Shown in pieces: positions 57,522 through 64,000 of a stretch of 64,000 nucleotides of DNA. Source of the DNA: Nocardia otitidiscaviarum NBRC 14405 (GTDB taxonomy: Bacteria > Actinomycetota > Actinomycetes > Mycobacteriales > Mycobacteriaceae). Below the pieces are notes generated by a model. It had not been told where the DNA came from. It worked only from the letters and a program-made list of their open reading frames with translations, and made no database searches. The position numbers and the translations under genes were made by a program. The stretch is from the NCBI RefSeq assembly GCF_000308635.1, contig NZ_BAGD01000097.1, forward strand, positions 62,001 through 126,000, read 5' to 3'. Positions within the stretch are counted from its first letter, which is position 1; each line of letters opens with the position of its first letter.

Positions 57522-57935
57522 TCAGCGATCCGCGCGCAGCGTGTAGGCCTGCACGGCGGCCATGGCCGCGGTGAAGGCGGCGATCACCAGGATGGCGGCC
57601 ACCCCGAGGGCGGTGGGGTCGAGCCATCCGGCGGCCAGCACCACCAGGCTGTCGACCGCCCACAGCGCGTTCACCGCGATGATCACGGCGGCGGCGCGGC
57701 GCGAAATCACCGGGCGGGTGGCCACGATCAGGACGTCGATCGCGTAGAGGATGAAGAAGGCCCCGACACCGAGCAGCAGCGGAGTGGACAGGCCCAGGGC
57801 CGAATCGAGCACTCCGGCGAGCGCCGCGACGAGGATTCCGGAGGCCAGGGTGGCGACGCCGTCGAAGGTGTAGGCCAGGCGCAGCGGGCTCATGCCGGCG
57901 ATGGTGCGGGTACCGGTGGCGGTGGTGGCGGTCAT
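57522..57935 (-). CDS. Four-helix membrane protein
   Basis: A 137-residue integral membrane protein: a short polar leader, then helices at about 22-44 (YTFDGVATLASGILVAALAGVL), 50-70 (TPLLLGVGAFFILYAIDVLIVA), 79-101 (AAAVIIAVNALWAVDSLVVLAAG) and 107-128. The DGVATLASGILVAAL segment is Gly/Ala-rich. Similar small proteins are common in actinobacteria; function unknown. Confidence 0.75.
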   Translation of the reverse strand: MTATTATGTRTIAGMSPLRLAYTFDGVATLASGILVAALAGVLDSALGLSTPLLLGVGAFFILYAIDVLIVATRPVISRRAAAVIIAVNALWAVDSLVVLAAGWLDPTALGVAAILVIAAFTAAMAAVQAYTLRADR

Positions 57936-58046
57936 GGGATTCGGAACCTTTCCGTTGGGTTTCGTGACTGCCGATACCGTCGCCCGAAATCCACTGCCGA
58001 CCCCACCACATCCGCTGCCGAATACTGCCAGCCGCAGGTCGGAGCC

Positions 58047-59420
58047 TTATTTCGACATGCTGCCGAATCCGGATCGCAGTTGTGCGGCGATCATGCGCGC
58101 TGCCGAGTTCTGCCAGTTGTGCAGGGTCCGCTCCGGCACCTGGTCCACGAACCAGGCGAGCGCCTTGCGCGACACCGGGTCCAGATCGGTGCGTTTGGTG
58201 CGCACGCTGTAGGGCCGAATGCCGACCACGTAGTAGAAGTACACGGCGTTGTAGTGCCGCCACTCCTCGCTGGTGCCGAATTCCTCGCCGGTGCGCGGCT
58301 TCAGCGCCGCGATGGCATCGGTGAGCAGTGTCTTGAGTTCGGCCGCACGATCGAGCGGTCCGGGGGCGCTGTCGCGTCCGGCGAGGCGGCTGTCGATGGC
58401 GGGCAGGTCGATGAGCGGACTCGACACCAGCTTGCCGAGATCGGCGTAGTGACTGAGGGCGCGCCGGGTCAGACGCGCGAACTCGTCCTCGCCGAGCGCC
58501 GCCAGACCGGACGCGTCGGCGTCGTCCGATGGCTCCGGAGTCCGCTTCCGCGGCAGGGCCTCCGCGGCGGTGCGCAATTCGTCGCGCGCCTCGCGCAGCT
58601 CCGGCGCGGATGCGAAGACCAGTCGGTCGACCGCGGCCTGCAACGGTACGTACAGCACCTGCAGCGCGATGGCGGCGGCGATGGTGCCGAAGAACAGCAC
58701 CTCCAGAGCGAGACGCGGCCCGGTCAGCACGATGGCGACGGCGGCCTGCCCGCCGAACACGATGGCCGTCGCTTCGGCGACCATGAGGGAGCGCAGCATA
58801 TCCGCGCGCAGCGCCTCCCCCTCCTCGAAGGCGTCCAGTACGGCGATGCCCACGCCCAGCAGCACCAGGTCCACGACCACGAGCGCCAGCACCAGGGTGG
58901 CGGGCACCAGGTCGAGACCGAGCAGGACGAGTGCGGCGCTGAGCCCGAACATGACCGCGCCCACGGTGAACAATCCCGCGACTGTCCCGCGCGCCGATCC
59001 CGCGACGAGCGCGGCGCGATGGCGCAGCAACACGACCAGCGAGCCGAACAGCGCGAGGACCGCGCAGATGCCGAGGGCGTAGGCCGCCGCGCCGACTCCG
59101 GCGGCCGCGGGCAGGGCCACAACCGCGCACACCGGCACCAGTCCGAGCCGCCACCACCGATCGACCCGCTCCCCCGGCGGCTCGGGCAGCAGCCGCACGA
59201 ACACTCCGCTCCAGGCGACCGCGGGCACGCACACCAGCACGGCCCGCACCCCGTCGAACCGTTCGTCACCGCCGAACAGACAGCCGAGGGCCACCGCGAC
59301 CGCGTAGCCGAGCAGTCCGGCTCCGGCCCTGCGCAGCACCGGCTTTCCCGCATCCCGCGCCAGCAGATACAACCCCAGCCACCACGCGACTCCGAAGGCG
59401 GCCGCCGACACCCACAACAC
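58047..59420 (-). CDS. Polytopic membrane protein with cytoplasmic C-terminal domain
   Basis: A 457-residue protein. The first 245 residues carry about eight hydrophobic helices (AAAFGVAWWLGLYLLA, AYALGICAVLALFGSLVVLL, GLFTVGAVMFGLSAALVLLGLDLVPATLVLALVVVDLVLLG). The remaining 210 residues are soluble and helical, with a charged linker (RKRTPEPSDDADASGLAALGEDEF) and a conserved-looking YYVVGIRPYSVRTKR, SRKALAWFVDQVPERTLHNWQ. The topology resembles signalling proteins with an output domain, but no catalytic motif is visible. The GTG at 59420 starts a hydrophobic helix at once. Confidence 0.7.
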   Translation of the reverse strand: MLWVSAAAFGVAWWLGLYLLARDAGKPVLRRAGAGLLGYAVAVALGCLFGGDERFDGVRAVLVCVPAVAWSGVFVRLLPEPPGERVDRWWRLGLVPVCAVVALPAAAGVGAAAYALGICAVLALFGSLVVLLRHRAALVAGSARGTVAGLFTVGAVMFGLSAALVLLGLDLVPATLVLALVVVDLVLLGVGIAVLDAFEEGEALRADMLRSLMVAEATAIVFGGQAAVAIVLTGPRLALEVLFFGTIAAAIALQVLYVPLQAAVDRLVFASAPELREARDELRTAAEALPRKRTPEPSDDADASGLAALGEDEFARLTRRALSHYADLGKLVSSPLIDLPAIDSRLAGRDSAPGPLDRAAELKTLLTDAIAALKPRTGEEFGTSEEWRHYNAVYFYYVVGIRPYSVRTKRTDLDPVSRKALAWFVDQVPERTLHNWQNSAARMIAAQLRSGFGSMSK

Positions 59421-59500
59421 GGTGTGAGCCTACTGCGCCGCGTACGACGGGCCGCCCGGGTTCCGGGCGGCCCGTCGACGTTCATGCTTGCGACCGGCTG

Positions 59501-60160
59501 TCAGGAGAGCGCACCGTCGTAATCGGGCAGTTTGAAGGTCTGCTGGGCATGCCCGCCCGCCAGATCCGAGGCGCTGTTGCCGATATTGGCGACAATCGTG
59601 TAGCCGTCGCCCTCGATATCGATGCGGGCGTTGGTCTTGTACTCCTGCAATCCGGCCGACCCCGCCGACAGCGTGGTGAACGGGCTGCCGTACAGGCCGT
59701 CGACGGGATAGCCCACCGCCGACAGGTTGATCTGCGTGTAGATGTTCATCAGTGCCGGTCGACCGGTGACGAAGATGATCGCCGCCCCCTGCCCCTTCGC
59801 CCACTGTGCCAGCGCCAGCATGGGGGCCATCGCCGGGGTGATCACGCTCGGGTTGTACTGCGTCTCCAGCACGGTGTTGTCGATGTCGAACACGATGGCC
59901 GGTTTGGTCGACCCGGGCAACGCCCCGGTCAGATAGTCCCGAGCCTGTGCGGCGACCGTCTGCACCTCGGAGATCCACTGGGAGTACGGCGGCAGTTCAC
60001 CGCCACCGGACAATGACGACGAGCCGGAACCGCCGGAGAGCGAGGACGATCCGGACCCGCCCGACAGGGAGGACGATCCGGTATCGCCCAGCGCCGACGG
60101 CAGCGGGGCGGCCAGGGTGACGGTGATTCCGAGTGCTATACCTGCAATAGAGCGCTTCAT
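59501..60160 (-). CDS. Secreted HAD-family acid phosphatase
   Basis: A 219-residue secreted protein. Residues 1-26 are a signal peptide (MKRSIAGIALGITVTLAA). Then comes a Ser/Gly-rich segment built from three 9-residue repeats (GSSSLSGGS). The HAD domain has FDIDNTVLET with the nucleophile Asp, IIFVTGRPALM with the motif II Thr and the NIGNSASDLAGG motif IV. It resembles class B/plant-type acid phosphatases. It probably removes phosphate from small molecules outside the cell. Confidence 0.85.
   Translation of the reverse strand: MKRSIAGIALGITVTLAAPLPSALGDTGSSSLSGGSGSSSLSGGSGSSSLSGGGELPPYSQWISEVQTVAAQARDYLTGALPGSTKPAIVFDIDNTVLETQYNPSVITPAMAPMLALAQWAKGQGAAIIFVTGRPALMNIYTQINLSAVGYPVDGLYGSPFTTLSAGSAGLQEYKTNARIDIEGDGYTIVANIGNSASDLAGGHAQQTFKLPDYDGALS
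59999..60079. repeat. Three 27-bp repeats in the acid phosphatase gene
   Basis: On the minus strand three units of 27 bases (60053-60079, 60026-60052 and 59999-60025) encode GSSSLSGGS or a variant each. The third positions differ more than the second, which indicates selection on the protein. Confidence 0.75.
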
Positions 60161-60283
60161 GACCACGGGACGCTAACCGGCACAGATCGGACGCGCAGGC
60201 GTTTCACATTGCCACACCGGCGAATTCCCGCTCAGCGGGACACCTTTCGCACCGCCCTTGACGCGCGCGGTCGACGACCGGTA

Positions 60284-63200
60284 TCAGGTCGTCGCGCCCA
60301 CCAGATTCTCCCCGCGCATGCGCTGGGAGATCACCTGGGTGATGCCGTCGCCGCGCATGCTCACGCCGTAGAGGGCGTCGGCGATCTCCATGGTGGGCTT
60401 CTGGTGGGTGATGACGATGAGCTGGGACTTCTCGCGGAGCTGTTCGAACAGGCCGATGAGGCGGCGCAGGTTGGTGTCGTCGAGCGCCGCTTCGACCTCG
60501 TCCATGACGTAGAACGGGGAGGGGCGGGCGCGGAAGATGGCGACCAGCAGGGCAACGGCGGTGAGGGATTTCTCGCCACCGGAGAGCAGGGACAGCCGCT
60601 TGACCTTCTTGCCCGGCGGGCGAGCCTCCACCTCGACGCCGGTGGCGAGCATGTCGGAGGGGTCGGTGAGCAGCAGGCGGCCCTCGCCGCCGGGGAACAG
60701 GCGGCTGAAGACGCCGACGAATTCGCGCGCCACGTCCTCGTAGGCTTCGGTGAAGACCTGCAGGATGCGGGCATCCACCTCGGCGACCACGTCGAGCAGG
60801 TCCTGGCGGGCCTTCTTGACATCCTCGAGCTGGGTGGCGAGGAAGTTGTAGCGCTCCTCCAGGGCCGCGAACTCCTCCAGCGCAAGGGGATTCACCTTGC
60901 CGAGGGTGGTGAGGTCCTTCTCGGCGCGCTTGGCGCGGCGCTCCTGGGTGGCCCGGTCGTAGGGCATGGGCTGCGGCGGGCTGACCGCCTCCCCGCGCTC
61001 CTTGGCCTGCTCGTACTCCATCATCTCCAGTGCGGTCGGCGGCATGGGCACATCAGGGCCGTACTCGTCGATGAGGTCGTCGAGGGCGATGCCGAACTGC
61101 TCGGAGATGGTGGTCTCCAACTGTTCGATGCGCAGCGCCGCCTGGGCGCGCGCCACCTCGTCGCGGTGTACGGCATCGGTGAGCTGGGCGAGCTGGGTGG
61201 TGAGGGCGCGGGCGCGCTCCTTGGTCTGATCCACCTGCGCGGCACATTCGGTGCGACGACGCACCAGGTCGTCGCGGCGGGCACCGGCCTGGGCGACGAC
61301 CTGTTCCAGTTCGGCGGCCACGCGTTCGGCCGAGTCGGCGACCACGGCGGCCACCGCGGCGGCCTGGCGGCGGGCGGCCTGGGCGCGTTCGGCGCGGGCC
61401 CGGTTCTCCCGTTCGGCGCGGGCGGCGCGGCGCAGCGAATCCGCTTTGCCGCGTACGGATTCGGCGCGTTCCTCGGCGGTGCGCACGGCGAGGCGGGCCT
61501 CCACCTCCATGGAGCGGGCCTCGGCCAGCGCGGCGGCGGCCTCCTCGCGGGCGTAACCGGCGGTCTCGGTGCCCGCGGCCTCGGGATCCATATCGGACTG
61601 CTCGAGTTCGGCGTGGCGCAGCCGATCCTCGAGTTCGGCCAGCTTCTCCAGGGTTTCCGCGCGGCCCGCCTCGGTGTCGTCACGTTGGGCGAGCAGGCGT
61701 TCGCAGTCCTTCTGGGCGGCGCGGGCGGTCTGGCCGAGGCGGCCGAGCCGATCGTAGATGGAGACCAGCGCCTGATCGGATTCGTGCAGGGCGAGCAGGG
61801 CGTGGTCGACGGCCTCCTTGCGGTCAGCCTGCTCGGCCAGCGCTCCCGCCAGGGCCGCCTCGAACTCCTCGGACTGTCGCTGCCAGGACGCCAATTCCTG
61901 CTGGGCGGCGTCGATCTCGGCCTGCACCTCGAGCTGGCTGGGGGCACGGTCGGAGCCGCCGAGCACCCAGCCGGAGCCGGTGAGATCGCCGTCGCGGGTC
62001 ACGACCCGCAGCTCGGGCCGAACCGCGACGAGTTCCCTTGCGGCGGAGAGGTTCTCGACAACGGCGACGCCCGTGGTGAGGGCGGCGACCGCAGCGCGCA
62101 GGGATGCGGGGCAGTCGATCACGTCCAGCAACCAGCGCGCGCCACCGGGCAGTTCCCCGCTCGGCCCCGAATTCGCCTGTGCGGCATCGGAGTAGACCAC
62201 GGCGGCGCGTCCGCCGTCGGCCTCCTTGAGCGCTCGCACCGCACCGTGGGCGGAGGATCCGGTGTCGGCGGTGACGGCGTCGGCGAGGGGTCCGAGCGCG
62301 GCGGCCACGGCCGCTTCGAAACCGCTGTCCACCCGCAACTGCCCGGACAGCGGCCCGAGCAGTCCCTCGGCACGGTGTTCGAGCAGCCAGGCGGCACCGT
62401 CGCGGCGCTGCAAACCCATGGTCAGCGCCTCGACGCGGGCAGCGAGCGAGGCGACCCGCTTGCCCGCCTCGCGGTCGCGCTCACGCAGTTCGGTGACCCG
62501 CTGGTCGGCCAGCTCGAGGGCCTGCGCGGCATGCTCGTACTGTGCGTCGAGCCCTTCCTCGCCCGCATCGAGTTCGCTCAATTCGGCTTGGACGGACTCG
62601 AATTCGGCGTCGGCGGCCTCGCCGCGCTGCCGCGCCTCGGCGATGGCGGTCGAGAGGCGCTGGATCTCGCCGTCCACCGACTGGGCGCGAATCCGCAGCG
62701 AGTCCACCTGCCCGGACAGGCGGGCGAGACCCTCGCGCCGGTCGGCGATGGCGCGCACGGCGGCCAGATGCGCCTGCTCGGCGGCCTTGGCGGCCTGCTC
62801 CCGTTCGTGCAGCTGTTCCCGGGCGGCTTCCAGCGTTTCCGCGGCCATTTCGACGGCCGCGACCAGCTCGGCCTCTTCGGCCTCTACCCGATCCGCTTCG
62901 CGCTCCAGCTGTTCGGGGTCGCGCCCGCTGCCGGTGGGCTGTTCGATGGTGAGGTTGCGGGCCCGGTCGCGGGCGATGCGGATGGTGGCGTTGACCCGCT
63001 CGGTCAGCGCCGAGAGCTGGAACCAGCTCTGCGCCGCCGCCTCCGCGCCCGGGGTGAGCTTGGACAGCTCGAACTCCTGCTGCGCGAGCGCCGCATTGGC
63101 GGCGTCGAGTTCGGCTTGCACGTTGATCTGCTGTTCGCGCGCGTACGCTTCCTTGCTCTGCTGCCCGTCCAGGTCGCGGCGGCGCGACACCAGATCGTCG

Positions 63201-63892
63201 GCGGCCAGTCGCAGCCGCGCGTCCCGCAGCTCGGATTGCACGGTCGCCGCCCGCCGCGCGACCTCGGCCTGCCGCCCGAGCGGTTTGAGCTGGCGGCGCA
63301 GTTCGGTGGTGAGGTCGGTGAGGCGGGCCAGATTGGCCTGCATGGCATCGAGCTTGCGCACCGCCTTCTCCTTGCGGCGGCGATGCTTCAGCACGCCCGC
63401 GGCCTCCTCGATGAAGGCGCGCCGATCCTCCGGCCGCGATTCCAGGATGGCCGACAGCTGTCCCTGCCCGACGATGACGTGCATTTCGCGGCCGATGCCG
63501 GAGTCGCTGAGCAGTTCCTGCACATCCATGAGGCGGCAGGAGTTGCCGTTGATCTCGTACTCGCCCGCGCCGTCGCGGAACATGCGGCGGGTGATGGAGA
63601 CCTCGGAGTATTCGATGGGCAGCGCCCCGTCGGAGTTGTCGATGGTGAGCGTGACCTCGGCGCGACCCAGCGGGGCGCGACCCGCCGTACCGGCGAAGAT
63701 GACGTCCTGCATCTTCCCGCCGCGCAGCGCCTTCGCCCCCTGCTCACCCATCACCCAGGTGAGCGCATCGACGACATTCGACTTCCCCGACCCGTTCGGC
63801 CCCACCACGCAGGTGATACCCGGTTCGAACCGGAGCGTCGTCGCGGACGCGAAGGATTTGAAGCCCTTCAGCGTCAGACTCTTCAGGTGCAC
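60284..63892 (-). CDS. smc: Chromosome segregation protein SMC
   Basis: The condensin ATPase. The 1202-residue protein has Walker A ITCVVGPNGSGKSNVVDAL near residue 30, the QGQLSAILESRPEDRRAFIEEAAG segment, long coiled coils (arms at about 160-490 and 680-1020), a Gly-rich hinge at about 510-660 (GLLGPLSGQLRV, GGARWLLDVIDCPASL, GSGWVLGGSDRAPSQLE), the ABC signature LSGGEKSLTAVALLVAIFRARPSPFYVMDEVEAALDD and the C-terminal MRGENLVGATT. I chose the GTG at 63892 (VHLKSLTLKGFKSF), which matches the start of known actinobacterial SMC; the ATG at 63928 would add 12 residues without homology. It lies upstream of a phosphatase gene and downstream of the window edge. Confidence 0.95.
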   Translation of the reverse strand: MHLKSLTLKGFKSFASATTLRFEPGITCVVGPNGSGKSNVVDALTWVMGEQGAKALRGGKMQDVIFAGTAGRAPLGRAEVTLTIDNSDGALPIEYSEVSITRRMFRDGAGEYEINGNSCRLMDVQELLSDSGIGREMHVIVGQGQLSAILESRPEDRRAFIEEAAGVLKHRRRKEKAVRKLDAMQANLARLTDLTTELRRQLKPLGRQAEVARRAATVQSELRDARLRLAADDLVSRRRDLDGQQSKEAYAREQQINVQAELDAANAALAQQEFELSKLTPGAEAAAQSWFQLSALTERVNATIRIARDRARNLTIEQPTGSGRDPEQLEREADRVEAEEAELVAAVEMAAETLEAAREQLHEREQAAKAAEQAHLAAVRAIADRREGLARLSGQVDSLRIRAQSVDGEIQRLSTAIAEARQRGEAADAEFESVQAELSELDAGEEGLDAQYEHAAQALELADQRVTELRERDREAGKRVASLAARVEALTMGLQRRDGAAWLLEHRAEGLLGPLSGQLRVDSGFEAAVAAALGPLADAVTADTGSSAHGAVRALKEADGGRAAVVYSDAAQANSGPSGELPGGARWLLDVIDCPASLRAAVAALTTGVAVVENLSAARELVAVRPELRVVTRDGDLTGSGWVLGGSDRAPSQLEVQAEIDAAQQELASWQRQSEEFEAALAGALAEQADRKEAVDHALLALHESDQALVSIYDRLGRLGQTARAAQKDCERLLAQRDDTEAGRAETLEKLAELEDRLRHAELEQSDMDPEAAGTETAGYAREEAAAALAEARSMEVEARLAVRTAEERAESVRGKADSLRRAARAERENRARAERAQAARRQAAAVAAVVADSAERVAAELEQVVAQAGARRDDLVRRRTECAAQVDQTKERARALTTQLAQLTDAVHRDEVARAQAALRIEQLETTISEQFGIALDDLIDEYGPDVPMPPTALEMMEYEQAKERGEAVSPPQPMPYDRATQERRAKRAEKDLTTLGKVNPLALEEFAALEERYNFLATQLEDVKKARQDLLDVVAEVDARILQVFTEAYEDVAREFVGVFSRLFPGGEGRLLLTDPSDMLATGVEVEARPPGKKVKRLSLLSGGEKSLTAVALLVAIFRARPSPFYVMDEVEAALDDTNLRRLIGLFEQLREKSQLIVITHQKPTMEIADALYGVSMRGDGITQVISQRMRGENLVGATT

Positions 63893-63903
63893 AGTCGGCC
63901 AGG

Positions 63904-64000
63904 TTACCCGGTCGGCTCGGGTAGCCATGCGTATGCCGGTGCCCGAGTCCGGCGGCGGGTTCGGTGCAGCGCGGCCGGGTCGATGCCGAGCCGGTCGGTC
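63904..64000 (-). CDS. Possible 3' end of the gene upstream of smc
   Basis: An open frame from the window edge ends at a TAA at 63904-63906, 11 bases before the smc GTG. It reads TDRLGIDPAALHRTRRRTRAP and so on to EPTG. The composition looks like coding sequence, but 31 codons are too few to identify it. An acylphosphatase gene precedes smc in mycobacteria; this tail does not look like one. Confidence 0.25.
   Translation of the reverse strand, partial: TDRLGIDPAALHRTRRRTRAPAYAWLPEPTG

Noticed and set aside
60226..60240. TCCCGCT-c-AGCGGGA palindrome between smc and the phosphatase gene
   Set aside because: It is short, has a one-base loop and could occur by chance in GC-rich DNA, so I do not call it a terminator.
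1..64000. tRNA, rRNA, riboswitch and other structured RNA genes
   Set aside because: I saw no CCA-ended cloverleaf, rRNA signature or known riboswitch core by eye. Short RNAs could still be missed without a covariance search.
1..64000. Prophage or intact insertion sequences
   Set aside because: No integrase other than XerC, no transposase and no phage structural gene was recognised. The variable block at 3-19 kb has no obvious attachment sites.

Overview
The window looks like chromosomal DNA of a Nocardia-type actinomycete (Mycobacteriales). Base composition is very high in GC, and GTG and TTG starts and ATGA/GTGA stop-start overlaps are common. The housekeeping genes follow the order known from Mycobacterium tuberculosis between dxr (Rv2870c) and smc (Rv2922c). 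That genus-level placement is inferred from gene content and protein similarity by eye; no database search was possible.

Layout. (1) 1-3.1 kb: the 5' end of dxr, a DUF2631 membrane protein, a secreted protein, a LysR-type ligand-binding protein and a divergent DUF5997 gene. (2) 3.1-19 kb is the variable part. It holds a proline-rich membrane protein, three damaged genes (an NmrA-like gene, a saccharopine dehydrogenase-like gene and a TetR gene), a two-gene cassette of a winged-helix protein and a 1031-residue double-P-loop HerA-like ATPase, a YdeI-like gene behind a perfect hairpin, a PknK-type kinase/ATPase, a tandem SUKH protein divergent from an AAA/DUF234 ATPase, an unknown PH-like protein and a frameshifted gene coupled to rlmN. 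(3) 19-27.6 kb: rlmN, cdsA, frr, pyrH, tsf and rpsB on the minus strand, interrupted by a MmyB-type regulator, its divergent NmrA gene and an SRPBCC gene. (4) 27.9-32.3 kb: an M23 peptidase, two DUF202 genes, DUF1990, a SnoaL-like gene, a siderophore-interacting flavoprotein and xerC. (5) 32.9-39.2 kb: dprA, a comM-like gene, yraN, DUF2469, rnhB, lepB and rplS. (6) 39.4-48.6 kb: a polytopic membrane protein, tex, trmD-rimM-khpA-rpsP, an amidohydrolase, ffh and a small hypothetical gene. (7) 48.8-64 kb: glnD-glnK-amtB under a GlnR-like box, ftsY, several small metabolic and membrane genes, an acid phosphatase and smc.

How the genes fit together. Most core genes lie on the minus strand and form three functional groups: translation and RNA (rpsB, tsf, frr, rpsP, rimM, trmD, rplS, rlmN), protein targeting and cell envelope (ffh, ftsY, lepB, cdsA, dxr), and nitrogen signalling (amtB, glnK, glnD). 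dprA, the comM-like gene, yraN and xerC deal with DNA uptake, recombination and segregation. The plus-strand genes are mostly accessory or metabolic insertions.

The best candidate for an undescribed system is the 6.5-10.2 kb cassette: a small protein with two winged-helix-like modules, overlapping by four bases a giant ATPase that fuses an AAA-type module to a HerA/VirB4-type module. Also notable are the palindromic switch region between the SUKH and DUF234-ATPase genes, the repeat-built N-terminal extension of DprA, and a deletion scar that removed the start codons of two divergent genes at once.
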